Shown here piece after piece: positions 18,750 through 27,043 of a stretch of 64,000 bases of DNA. Position 1 is the first letter of the stretch. Every line of letters starts with the position of its first letter. The position numbers and the translations under genes were made by a program. The DNA lies in the NCBI GenBank assembly GCA_025358115.1, contig JANYKQ010000087.1, forward strand, positions 1-64,000, in the 5' to 3' direction. The notes under the pieces were generated by a model. It saw only the letters and a list, made by a program, of their open reading frames with translations. It was not told the origin of the DNA and did not search any database. The stretch comes from Methanomicrobiales archaeon. GTDB taxonomy: Archaea > Halobacteriota > Methanomicrobia > Methanomicrobiales > Methanospirillaceae.

Positions 18750-18998
18750 ATGTTTGAATCAGGCAACAAACCTGTAGTTGAAGATACCGAAGAGAACCGG
18801 GCGATCTGCAGGAAGTACTGCGGGAACTGCCAGAACCACAGAAAATATTCCCTGGAAAAATACCAGCCAACCGAATTTTTCTGCGCATGCGGCCAGTCGT
18901 CTCTCGAGAGCATGAAACTGCTCGGTTGTTACTGCTCCGGTTGCGAGGTTTATATAAAATACCACCTCCGCGGCGGATTCTTCTGCGTCAGGCGCTAA
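18750..18998 (+). CDS. DUF2769 cysteine-rich protein (copy 2)
   Basis: An 82-residue paralogue of the protein at 13664, with the same Cys groups: CRKYCGNC, FCACGQSS, CYCSGC and FFC. The second block has Ser-Ser where copy 1 has Thr-Cys, so one putative ligand is missing, though an extra Cys stands two residues after the first in that block. I start it at the ATG at 18750, where the promoter layout and the paralogue agree, although the frame is open 27 codons further up. Function unknown. Confidence 0.8.
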   Translation: MFESGNKPVVEDTEENRAICRKYCGNCQNHRKYSLEKYQPTEFFCACGQSSLESMKLLGCYCSGCEVYIKYHLRGGFFCVRR

Positions 18999-19297
18999 AA
19001 CCTTTTTAATTATTCCTGATGGATTTCCGGAGGGGAACATCGCCTGTACCGTGGAAAAACGGCAGGAGAAATTTCCGGTTCACGTTCGTTCTGTACCCGC
19101 TCCACCATCACAGAGCAAGGGGGAGGATGGATGAAATTTTCACGGGTGACGGGCACTGGCCGGAGAGATTGATCCACCGGTGCCGTATTCTGCCGGAACC
19201 AGAACCGGCATTCCCGTGTCATGCCTATGCCGGAGAAGTCTGATGGTTTATTTCCTGGGACGGCAATGATCTGTCATAAGAAGGAGTTTTTAATCTT

Positions 19298-20401
19298 ATG
19301 TCCAGAGTATTGGCATCACCTCAAAAATATATCCAGGGACCCGGTGAAATTTCAAGGATAAAAGACCGCATCTCCCACCTGGGCGGACCGGTCCTCTTCG
19401 TCATGGCGAAGTCTGCGTATACCAGCCTCAAACCGGTCATTGAGGAAAGTTACCGGTCCCACGGAACCCTGCAGGTTTTTGAAAAATTCGGGGGAGAATG
19501 CACACAAATGGAGATTGACCGGCTCAGGGCCGTCTGCAGGACGCATGGCTGCATCGTTGTTGTAGGAATCGGCGGGGGTAAGGCTCTTGACACGGCAAAA
19601 GGGGTGGCATATTATGAAGGCACCCCGATTGTTTCGGTGCCCACGATTGCTTCAACCGACGCCCCTACCAGCGCAATAGCCGTTACCTATACAGAAGACC
19701 ATATCTTTGCCGGAAATATTCTCCTTGTGAAAAATCCTGAACTGGTCCTTGTGGATACGGATGTCATCACCCGGGCACCGGTCAGGTTTCTCGTTGCCGG
19801 CATGGGCGATGCATTGTCAACCTGTTTTGAAGCCCGGGCAAATTCTGCATCAAACCATGACAATTTTGCCGGCGGAAAATCAACCAATGCTTCCCTGGCA
19901 CTGGCAACCTTGTGTTACGAGATCCTGATGCGGGATGGTCTCAAAGCCAAAGAATCTGCTGAGAGGGGAATCTGTTCCCCCGAACTCGAGAATATCATAG
20001 AAGCGAATATTTATCTGAGCGGCGTGGGCTTTGAGAGCAATGGCATTGCCTGTGCCCATTCTGTATACAATGCCTTTACAATACTCCCCTCCTGTCACCA
20101 CATGTTTCATGGGGAACTTGTTGCATTTGGCACGATCGTCCAGCTGGTTCTCGAAAAACGGGCGGAGACTGAGATGGAAGAGGTACTCCGGTTCTGCACC
20201 TGCGTGGGACTGCCGGTCACCTTTGCCCAGATAAGCACAAAGGAACTTACCCGCGAGGAACTCATGACCGTTGCTGTTGTTGCCTGTGGCCCGGATAATT
20301 TTATGGACAGTATGCCTTTTGACGTGACTCCTGATATGGTGTTTGACGCAATGATGGCAGCCGATGCCCTGGGAAGAAGATACACAGCAACAGGATGGTA
20401 A
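19298..20401 (+). CDS. gldA: Glycerol dehydrogenase (iron/zinc-type alcohol dehydrogenase family)
   Basis: A 367-residue NAD-dependent enzyme that interconverts glycerol and dihydroxyacetone. The dinucleotide site is GIGGGKALDTAK, and the VPTIASTDAPTSA segment is diagnostic of GldA as opposed to the archaeal glycerol-1-phosphate dehydrogenase. Metal ligands are Asp171, His254 and His271. A ribosome site (AAGGAG) lies about 10 bases before the ATG. It is a single gene. Its role in a methanogen is unclear; catabolic or aldehyde-detoxifying use are both possible (inference). Confidence 0.92.
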   Translation: MSRVLASPQKYIQGPGEISRIKDRISHLGGPVLFVMAKSAYTSLKPVIEESYRSHGTLQVFEKFGGECTQMEIDRLRAVCRTHGCIVVVGIGGGKALDTAKGVAYYEGTPIVSVPTIASTDAPTSAIAVTYTEDHIFAGNILLVKNPELVLVDTDVITRAPVRFLVAGMGDALSTCFEARANSASNHDNFAGGKSTNASLALATLCYEILMRDGLKAKESAERGICSPELENIIEANIYLSGVGFESNGIACAHSVYNAFTILPSCHHMFHGELVAFGTIVQLVLEKRAETEMEEVLRFCTCVGLPVTFAQISTKELTREELMTVAVVACGPDNFMDSMPFDVTPDMVFDAMMAADALGRRYTATGW

Positions 20402-20834
20402 TTTCCTCCTCATGAAATGGCAGGCATTCTCCGGAAGGGACTCGCGGATAATCTTTTGTTTCTTATCAGCATCGGGATACCGCAGATAGCGGTAGCATCA
20501 AAGGCTGGCAGGAAGAAAGACAAGGCCGGTGCAGGAGGAGTCGTGGCCGGGAACCTGTTCACCTGCAGGACTGACTCATGAGGAGCTGACCCGGTTATAC
20601 CCGGGCGGTACTTTCAAGGGAGCTGTTTAAAGCCACTCATCATGGCCGGCACAGTGGTTTTTGGAACCGGGGAGATACTTGCAGGATTCGCCTTTGATAT
20701 GCTCACGAGCCTCGTGCTGGCTGCTCTTGTGATCTGGTACGAGAAAGAATATCCCTTCACGGCAGGTTGATCCTTTTGCCCGGCACGGATGGACCCGATC
20801 ATTTTTAGCGTGACCGGGTGGGAAAATGAACGTT
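20402..20834. other. Intergenic region with possible gene debris
   Basis: This 433-base gap contains no firm gene. On the plus strand a frame ends in RLYPGGTFKGAV before a stop at about 20635, and a 42-codon frame with one membrane-like segment follows. Both could be remnants of a lost gene. Tracks on the minus strand look like shadows of these. Confidence 0.35.
20642..20770 (+). CDS. Short hydrophobic reading frame, possible gene remnant
   Basis: A 42-residue frame from ATG to TGA with one likely membrane helix (residues 14-33) and a charged end. No ribosome site is visible. It might be a tiny membrane protein or the tail of a degraded permease. Nothing identifies a family, so I regard it as doubtful. 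Confidence 0.25.
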   Translation: MAGTVVFGTGEILAGFAFDMLTSLVLAALVIWYEKEYPFTAG

Positions 20835-21533
20835 TCAGGGAATGAGACGTTCATCCAGGAATTCCGCGCTGCTGATAACCCTCACCCTGCCCCGCCCGTA
20901 ACTACGGTACTGCTCCTCAGAGAGAACCTCCGGCCACTCCTTGTGGATCCCCCGGGTCAGGTCCCCGAGGATCGTCACCCGGGCGCCGCGGGCGAGCCAG
21001 CCCTCCATGGCGTACCGGTTGCAGTAGTCAGCGGCAACACCCAGAAGAGTGACATCGAGCGTGGAAAGGTCCCCTCCGGAACTGATTGCCCGGATATACT
21101 CGTCGCGGCCGCTGCTCTCCCGCGGGAGGTGGGGGTCGTCAACGAAACGGAACAGGTTTTCATATGCCGCCCTCCTCCGGGGATCGCTGGGCCTGACACG
21201 GGATTCTTCCGGTTCTGCCCACATGCCGAACCGGTTCTTCATAAAATACCGGACATTGGGAAGGCCGGTAACACGTACCGCCAGTTCCCAGTCCCCGGTA
21301 CCGTACTCGCAATGGATCGGGAACTGCCGGCTCTCTTCCGACCCGGCATATTCCTCGGCAAAATGCGTGTCCATCACCACGAAAGTATGATCGAAGAGAG
21401 CGTTTCCTGCCGCCTGCAGGAACGCCTGGGCGGGTGCGATGATTGCATGGGCACCGCTGATGGAGAGGCTGCCGTCTTTTTGCAGAAAACCGTTCTGCAT
21501 GTCCCCGATATCAAGAATCCGGATCGTTCTCAC
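20835..21533 (-). CDS. Isochorismatase-family cysteine hydrolase, nicotinamidase-like
   Basis: A 232-residue protein of the isochorismatase/nicotinamidase fold. The catalytic Asp is in DIGDMQNGFL, the substrate-region motif FPIHCEYGTGDWEL resembles the nicotinamidase HC-GT pattern, and the nucleophile Cys is in ADYCNRYAMEG. The metal-region Asp-x-His is in VMDTHF. Nicotinamide deamidation for NAD salvage is the likely activity, but the protein is somewhat divergent. The start is GTG at 21533 with ribosome site AAGGAAG 7 bases upstream. Confidence 0.8.
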   Translation of the reverse strand: MRTIRILDIGDMQNGFLQKDGSLSISGAHAIIAPAQAFLQAAGNALFDHTFVVMDTHFAEEYAGSEESRQFPIHCEYGTGDWELAVRVTGLPNVRYFMKNRFGMWAEPEESRVRPSDPRRRAAYENLFRFVDDPHLPRESSGRDEYIRAISSGGDLSTLDVTLLGVAADYCNRYAMEGWLARGARVTILGDLTRGIHKEWPEVLSEEQYRSYGRGRVRVISSAEFLDERLIP

Positions 21534-21694
21534 AAAAATCTTCCTTTTTTATTGTCCCGGGTATTAGTTACGTCTGGCAATCCGCCATCAGCCGGGCAGT
21601 CGTTCACCGGAATGGCAGCCTGCGGATGTAAGGAGCCCGGCCGGTAACGGCCGGGGCAGCTCCCGGGTAAGGCGGGGCCCCCCGTTATAAAGGG

Positions 21695-22126
21695 TTATGC
21701 GCCGGGGAACGACTGCCCCTCCGACTGGCCCCCATAGGGCATCGAGAAGTGAAGCTGCTCGATGAGCCACCGGCTGCCGGTATTGCGCAGGACCATCGTC
21801 GACCTGCCCTGCATAGTCTGCTTCTTTGTCCCGTCAACCGTGAAGGTGATCGTGCTCTTTGACGTTGCCCATGCTACCCTGCCATCGCCGGAAATTTTCC
21901 GGTCGGAAAATTCAACCGAAAGGACAGTCGCCTGGTTCATGTCACGTTTTATCTGCCGGATAAAATCGTTATGATTCGAGATCACTTCATCGGGTCCGCT
22001 CCCGAATCCGCTGATACCGGGCGCGAAGATCGCCGATAACGTCTTTACATCCTTTTTCCGGTAGGCCGTGGCATATGCCTCCATGGTCTCTCGTACTTCT
22101 GCCTCCCGGGCTGCGGTAAGTTCCAT
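21695..22126 (-). CDS. NTF2/SnoaL-like small protein
   Basis: A 143-residue protein with the cone-shaped NTF2-like fold pattern: a helix start EVRETMEAYATAYRKKDVKTLSAIFAP, a GFGSGPDEV turn, and a late strand GSRWLIEQLHFSMP. Such proteins (DUF4440/SnoaL_3 type) bind or convert small hydrophobic molecules, but the role here is unknown. I chose the ATG at 22126; the frame is open 53 codons further upstream but that stretch is non-family and GC-rich intergenic sequence. Confidence 0.75.
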   Translation of the reverse strand: MELTAAREAEVRETMEAYATAYRKKDVKTLSAIFAPGISGFGSGPDEVISNHNDFIRQIKRDMNQATVLSVEFSDRKISGDGRVAWATSKSTITFTVDGTKKQTMQGRSTMVLRNTGSRWLIEQLHFSMPYGGQSEGQSFPGA

Positions 22127-22306
22127 AGCAATCGGTTGGCGATATTTTACTATTATAGTTGTCGCTGGCTGCCGGAAATGAGAGAGGGGGCCGGTTAAGG
22201 CCGGGCGGTCCCTGAAGTGTGCATTTAAAGACACCCCCTGAAATATGAATTGGACCCGGGCCGGGGGCAGGATCCGGACCTGCAATTACATACAGGCTGC
22301 CGCCAC

Positions 22307-23266
22307 TCACTGCCGGTCGGTATAGATCCCGGACCCGACAAGCCAGGTATCGTCAACGGGGGCAACATAGCAGAGTTTCATGCCGGGTTTTCCGGTATCC
22401 GGGTTGTAATAATCCACGTAAACAAATCCCCCGCCACTCTTTGCAGCAGCGATCTCCCATGCCGTGATCTTCACGCCATGCGTGTCGGTAAAATTCATCC
22501 GGTTTGTGCCGATTGATTCCGGCTGGAAGGGCATCGCGAGCGTAGTCCCGTTGTACGCATAGGCAAAGATGTACCGGCTCCCGTTGGCAAACGTACCGTT
22601 CCGGTCATTGAAATCCCTGACCGCTTTTGCCGCCCCGTTTGCCTGCGCATACTGGCCTGCCTGCTTCACCCGCTCCACAAGCTGGTCCCTCTCGGCGGGA
22701 GTAAAAAGTGCGGGAACCTCGGACAAGTAAATGCCGGAACCGACAAACCATGTGCTGTCGACCGGACGAACGTACGAGAGCTTGAGTTCATCCCGGTTAT
22801 TGTCTGCGGGATTTTTGGTGACATAATAGACCCATCCTCCGCCATCCCCGGCTACTTCGATCATCCGCCGGACATTGTTAACGCCGTTCGAATCAGCAGC
22901 CCCGGCCCGGTTCGTCCCGAGGAGATCCGGGCGGTAAGGCCATGCAAGCGTAGTCCCGTCCATCCCGTACGCAAACAGGTAGAGATCGCCTTCAATGAAT
23001 GTCCCGTTCACGTTGTTGAACTCCAGAAGCGCAGCATCCTTCCCGTTCATTTTCGCAAATGTTTCGGCCCTGTCAACCAGGCGGGTGAGGTTGGCATACC
23101 GGGCATCGATTGTCGGAACCGCCACAACCGTGACCGGCGTTGTGGTCGGAGCACCCGGAGTTATCATCCCGGAGCTCCGGGTATCTCCGGAGGGTACGGA
23201 GCACCCCGCGAGCGCTACGGCGGCCACAATGAGAAGCAGTATCACTGCCAGAGAAGAGACCTTCAT
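22307..23266 (-). CDS. Lipoprotein with two Cache sensor domains
   Basis: A 319-residue extracytoplasmic protein with a lipoprotein leader (core then lipobox ALAGC) and two tandem single-Cache-type repeats at about 57-185 and 190-319. Each repeat carries a GTFxxGxxYxFAYxxxGTTLA stretch and ends near a TWxVGSGIY motif. Cache domains bind small ligands such as organic acids or amino acids outside the cell. There is no transmembrane relay or kinase, so it would need a partner or act as a binding protein. Its second repeat is close to the C-terminus of the protein at 28316-29995. Confidence 0.85.
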   Translation of the reverse strand: MKVSSLAVILLLIVAAVALAGCSVPSGDTRSSGMITPGAPTTTPVTVVAVPTIDARYANLTRLVDRAETFAKMNGKDAALLEFNNVNGTFIEGDLYLFAYGMDGTTLAWPYRPDLLGTNRAGAADSNGVNNVRRMIEVAGDGGGWVYYVTKNPADNNRDELKLSYVRPVDSTWFVGSGIYLSEVPALFTPAERDQLVERVKQAGQYAQANGAAKAVRDFNDRNGTFANGSRYIFAYAYNGTTLAMPFQPESIGTNRMNFTDTHGVKITAWEIAAAKSGGGFVYVDYYNPDTGKPGMKLCYVAPVDDTWLVGSGIYTDRQ

Positions 23267-23601
23267 AACAATGGATTTGCCGGCAGTTCCCTAAAAGGTA
23301 CCTCCGTTGGGGGAAGGTGGAGGCGGATCCTTTTCATCGCATCCCCATGCCGGACGGTACTTTGAACAGAGACCGGGATTACAGATCCGGTCACTTTTTT
23401 TAACCGTACCGATCCCGCCGGATACCGCTTCGCCGACCTTCATGACCCGGACAACAAAGACCGGATAGTGGAAGGGGAGAAAAACAATGCCGGGTTTTTT
23501 AAGCGGTCTTTTGAACCGCGGCTGCCCCGGGTTCAGATCGTATACCTTAATCTGGATTTGAGGAAAGATATTTTAAGAATCAATCCCGCCGGGCAGGAAT
23601 T
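23267..23601. other. Intergenic region upstream of the permease pair
   Basis: No firm gene. A plus-strand frame without an ATG (about 23364-23628) reads protein-like, including RINPAGQELW, and overlaps the permease start; it may be a remnant or a chance frame. A short hairpin GCGGT/ACCGC lies at about 23503-23520. Confidence 0.4.
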
Positions 23602-24555
23602 ATGGAAGAACTCTATCCGCTGCTGAAATCCGTCATCATCTTTTTCCTGCTCGTGGTCTTCATCCAGATCCTGAAGCGGCAGGGCATTTTTAATGATTCA
23701 CACCAGCCGGTCTTCAACCGTCTCGTCACGGAACTGGCCTTGCCGGTCACCATCTTCTCGACCCTGGCTATCTCCAGTATCTATGCCGACCAGATCCTGG
23801 CTGCAACCGTCATGGTCTCTACCATCGCTGCCTGCTGCTTTATCGCCTACCTTGCATGTCGTGCCATGAAACTTTCGTACGGCAGGACCGGGGCACTCGT
23901 CATGCTCGCCGGTATCGGCAGCACCTCGACCATGGCCTATCCCCTGATCCGGCAGACGTTTGGGGCCAACAGCGAAGCGCTGACACTGGGCTTAATCATC
24001 GGGGAGTTCGGGGCCTGTATCCCGTATTTCATCATCGGTGTCCCAATCACCGCATGGTTCGGCAGCCGTGAGACCAACCAGGCCTCTGAGGTCTGGCCCG
24101 TGATTAAGAATTTCTTTGTCTCCCCCATCTTCATCGCGTTCATTCTCGGGCTGATTGTCTCGCAGGTCCCGGCAGCATCATCGGTCATGGCCGGGGATTT
24201 CTTCACAACCTTCTTCGGGTACTTTGCAAACGGGCTTGAGATCCTGGTTGCAGTCTCGCTCGGCCTCATGCTCCGGCCCATTGATCTCCGTCCCATCCTC
24301 CCGCTCTTCCTGCTCATTGTCGGCATCAAGCTCTTCCTCAACCCGGTCTTCATCTTCCTTGGTGCAACCGGGCTCGGCCTTTCGGGCCTTGCCACCGAGA
24401 TCCTGGTCATCGAAGCAGCAATGCCTTCCGGCGCGATCGCGGCGGTCGTGGCCGGGCGGTACGGGTGTGACGGGGCGCTGGCATCGGCCCTTGTCATTGC
24501 CACCTATCTCGTCAGCTTACTGACTATCCCGATCATGATCTTCCTCCTGCTGTGA
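23602..24555 (+). CDS. Auxin-efflux-carrier (AEC) family permease, copy 1
   Basis: A 317-residue protein with about ten membrane helices and the bipartite AEC fold. The N-terminal helix and loop ILKRQGIFNDSHQPVFNRLV and the C-terminal AMPSGAIAAVVAGRYGCDGALAS are family features. Such carriers move organic acids such as malate, or amino-acid-like substrates; which one is unknown. AGGA lies 6 bases before the ATG. The next gene encodes a clear paralogue and overlaps by four bases, so the pair is an operon. Confidence 0.88.
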   Translation: MEELYPLLKSVIIFFLLVVFIQILKRQGIFNDSHQPVFNRLVTELALPVTIFSTLAISSIYADQILAATVMVSTIAACCFIAYLACRAMKLSYGRTGALVMLAGIGSTSTMAYPLIRQTFGANSEALTLGLIIGEFGACIPYFIIGVPITAWFGSRETNQASEVWPVIKNFFVSPIFIAFILGLIVSQVPAASSVMAGDFFTTFFGYFANGLEILVAVSLGLMLRPIDLRPILPLFLLIVGIKLFLNPVFIFLGATGLGLSGLATEILVIEAAMPSGAIAAVVAGRYGCDGALASALVIATYLVSLLTIPIMIFLLL

Positions 24556-25535
24556 CCACCATGAACCCGATTGTCTACCCGATGGGCAGTTTCATTGTAA
24601 TGTTCCTCTTGATCATCCTGATAGTCCAGCTCCTGAAGCGGAGAGGAGTTTTCAATGACAGCCACCAGCCGGTGTTCGACCGGCTCGTGACCGAGTTCGC
24701 CCTGCCGGCTATTGTTTTCGGGCTCCTCACCACGACAACCCTCCGGGCTGAATGGGTCCTGCCCGTGTTCATCGTGATTGGCGCAGTCCTTGTTACGATG
24801 CTCGTTGCCTGGGGAGCGTGCAGGATCTTACAGATCACCCCGGCAGTAACGGGTACCATCGTGATCCTCTCGGCGTTCGGGAGCACCTACACGGTTGGCG
24901 GACCGGTCCTTGGCGCTGTCTTCGGTCTCCAGAGCCAGGAGGTCGCCCTGGGCCAGGTTATCGGGACGTTCGGGTTTGCCCTTCCTTTCTTCACGCTCGG
25001 CATCCTTGCCGCCCGCTATTTCGGCCTTGCGGAGAAAGGAGAGAAGATCTCCCTTCCGCTGTTTCTCAAAAGTATCTTCTCCTCCCCGATCTTTCTCGCT
25101 TTCTGGCTGGGCCTCATTGTATCCCTGCTCTTCTCCACGTTCCATCTTCCGGGAGCGGACATTTACCGGGATATCTTCACCGATTTCTTTGTCGTCATCC
25201 AGCACGCGGTCAACCTGCTTGTCTGGATCGCGATCGGCCTCCTGCTGCGCCCGGTCCGGCTCCGCTTACTCATCCCGGTCCTTGCCCTTGTTTCGGCCAT
25301 CCACCTGATCATCCTGCCAGGCCTCGTCTTTGCCGGGGGATACGCGGCCGCACTTCCGGTTATGCAGCAGCAGGTGGCGTTCATCATGGCGGCAATGCCC
25401 TCGGGGGCGATTGCAGCGGTTGTGGCTGACCGGTACGGGTGCGACGGGAAACTCGCATCGGCCATTGTTATCTGTACGTATCTCCTCAGTCTCGTAACAC
25501 TGCCCCTCTTCCTGGTGCCGGTTCCCGGTCTGTAA
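24552..25535 (+). CDS. Auxin-efflux-carrier (AEC) family permease, copy 2
   Basis: A 327-residue paralogue of the preceding permease, with the matching loop LLKRRGVFNDSHQPVFDRLV and the same AMPSGAIAAVVADRYGCDG ending. The GTG at 24552 overlaps the previous TGA in a GTGA arrangement typical of translational coupling; an in-frame ATG nine bases on (24561) is the alternative. The two could form a heteromer or two carriers for related acids (inference). Confidence 0.86.
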   Translation: MTTMNPIVYPMGSFIVMFLLIILIVQLLKRRGVFNDSHQPVFDRLVTEFALPAIVFGLLTTTTLRAEWVLPVFIVIGAVLVTMLVAWGACRILQITPAVTGTIVILSAFGSTYTVGGPVLGAVFGLQSQEVALGQVIGTFGFALPFFTLGILAARYFGLAEKGEKISLPLFLKSIFSSPIFLAFWLGLIVSLLFSTFHLPGADIYRDIFTDFFVVIQHAVNLLVWIAIGLLLRPVRLRLLIPVLALVSAIHLIILPGLVFAGGYAAALPVMQQQVAFIMAAMPSGAIAAVVADRYGCDGKLASAIVICTYLLSLVTLPLFLVPVPGL

Positions 25536-25538
25536 AAA

Positions 25539-25650
25539 AATGGCTCGAAACCCTCTAAAAAAGAGGGGGGGGCACCCTCCGAACAGACCATGAAAAACAG
25601 ATCCTTTTTCTATAGTTCTTGGGAGTCTCCCTCCCCTTTTTGAGGGGGGA
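25539..25650. repeat. Possible decayed relative of the 14 kb MITE-like element
   Basis: TGGCTCGAAACCCTCTAAAA follows the permease stop after a seven-A run, as in the 14 kb element, which has a seven-A run, TC, then GGCCCTGTTGAAATCCTCT. Shared inside features are a G-run followed by CACCCTCC. No matching right end is visible, so the relationship is tentative. Confidence 0.3.
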
Positions 25651-25753
25651 AGTCGTATTCCATGGACGTACACATCCAGGTCAGCATCGAAGAAAAGATG
25701 ATGAGATCAATTTCATTGCCATTATTTATCAGGAACACGGATAATTCAGTTTA

Positions 25754-26713
25754 ATGATTTTTGAGACAGCACCCAATATTGCTTTACAGTCAAATGCGCC
25801 GGGACTGGGAATCTTCATGCTCCTTGTCTCATTGCTGGGGAATGCGGAATTTTATCTTGCGATAATCCCTGCGGTACTCTGGTGTTATGACAAGACACTC
25901 GGATTACGCCTCCTTCTCCTCTGTTCAGTCAGTGTTGCAGTCAATGCAGTGCTCAAGCTCTTCTTCCATGCCCCACGCCCTTACTGGATCAGTCCGGAGG
26001 TAAAGGCATTCGCGTCCGAGACCTCATTTGGCATGCCTTCTGCCGCAGCCCAGGTTTCCCTTACCTTCCTGGGATATATCGGTGCATGGTTCAGGAAGAC
26101 ACCGGTTTGGGCCACCTGCCTGGTACTGGTCCTCCTGGTAGGAGTGGCAAGGATGTACCTTGGCGTGCATTTTCTTGCAGACATTCTCACCGGCTGGGTT
26201 GCGGCTCTGGTGATCCTTCTCGTATTCCTGCGCTATGAGAAGGCAGCGGCGACATGGTTTTTACAAAGACCGGTCCCTGTCAGAATTCTTCTCGCACTGG
26301 GTGTATCATGTGCGTTTATCCTGCTGTCCCAGATGGTAATATCCGGTTATGGTACATGGCAGGTGCCGGCCGAGTGGTCTGCCCTGGCATTTGCACAGAC
26401 CAGTGAATCGATCAACCCCCTATCATTGAAAGATACCCTCCTGGCAGCCGGGGTCCTGTTCGGTGCAGCTGCTGGGGCAGGTATCAGTGCAGAATATATC
26501 CCGTACAGTATTGAAGGCACCTGGTCGCGGAAAGCAACCCGGTTTTTTGTGGGAATAATTGTCCTTGCGGTCCTCTGGGTTGCATTAAGTGCTGCAACAA
26601 AATCACCGGGCCTTGCCGGCTATGGCATGACCTATATCCGGGCAGCACTTGTAGGGGTGTGGGTTACGGCCGGAGCACCACTCCTGTTTAAGAAATTCAA
26701 CCTTGTGTCATGA
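25754..26713 (+). CDS. PAP2-family membrane phosphatase-like protein lacking a catalytic His
   Basis: A 319-residue protein with about eight membrane helices. PAP2 signature 1 is KLFFHAPRP and signature 3 is ARMYLGVHFLADI (the SR-x5-H-x3-D pattern, with Ala for Ser). Signature 2, normally PSGH, reads PSAA, so the general-acid His is absent. The family removes phosphate from lipid phosphates or polyprenyl diphosphates; this copy may be inactive or altered. The C-terminal half continues into extra helices beyond the PAP2 core. A TATA-like box about 25-30 bases upstream suits a leaderless start. Confidence 0.8.
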   Translation: MIFETAPNIALQSNAPGLGIFMLLVSLLGNAEFYLAIIPAVLWCYDKTLGLRLLLLCSVSVAVNAVLKLFFHAPRPYWISPEVKAFASETSFGMPSAAAQVSLTFLGYIGAWFRKTPVWATCLVLVLLVGVARMYLGVHFLADILTGWVAALVILLVFLRYEKAAATWFLQRPVPVRILLALGVSCAFILLSQMVISGYGTWQVPAEWSALAFAQTSESINPLSLKDTLLAAGVLFGAAAGAGISAEYIPYSIEGTWSRKATRFFVGIIVLAVLWVALSAATKSPGLAGYGMTYIRAALVGVWVTAGAPLLFKKFNLVS

Positions 26714-27043
26714 GGGTTTCTCGCGAGGGTCAAAGCTTTCGTCACAGTTCTCTTTTTTCAGGAAGAAATTTCAGATAATTTTCTCCAGACCCTGATAAAA
26801 AATTTGATGGGGGTTGTTTGTTTTTTTAAAATCGGGTATTTGATTTGGTTTGCCAGAGGGAAGGCAGAGGAATTCCCCCCCTGCCACTGATTTTTTTAGG
26901 CGGGGACCTGCTCCCTGCCATGATGCAAAAAGGCAGGGGGGTCCCGGGCCGGAGCGGCGGGGGTACTGCCTGATGATGATGGGCGGAGAGGGGCCAGGCG
27001 GTTTTTTAAAGGCAGGATTTTAGTGCTGGCAGGGAAATGGATC
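26714..27043. other. Intergenic region with an extended stem-loop
   Basis: Nothing coding is seen. A stem-loop spans 26903-26946: outer arms GGGACC/GGTCCC and inner arms CCCTGCC/GGCAGGG with a loop of about 12 bases. A TATA-like box (about 27001-27009) lies before the CoiA-like gene. The hairpin could end transcription of an upstream RNA or be a small regulatory element. Confidence 0.45.

Noticed and set aside
20614-20854. Minus-strand frames in the gap at 20.4-20.8 kb
   Set aside because: They overlap each other and the plus-strand debris, with no ribosome site or family.
22241-22290. A tRNA-like 3' end (T-arm-like GCAGG/CCTGC and a following GC-rich arm) on the minus strand
   Set aside because: No matching 5' acceptor, D-arm or anticodon arm is found upstream, and the sequence runs into the Cache gene.
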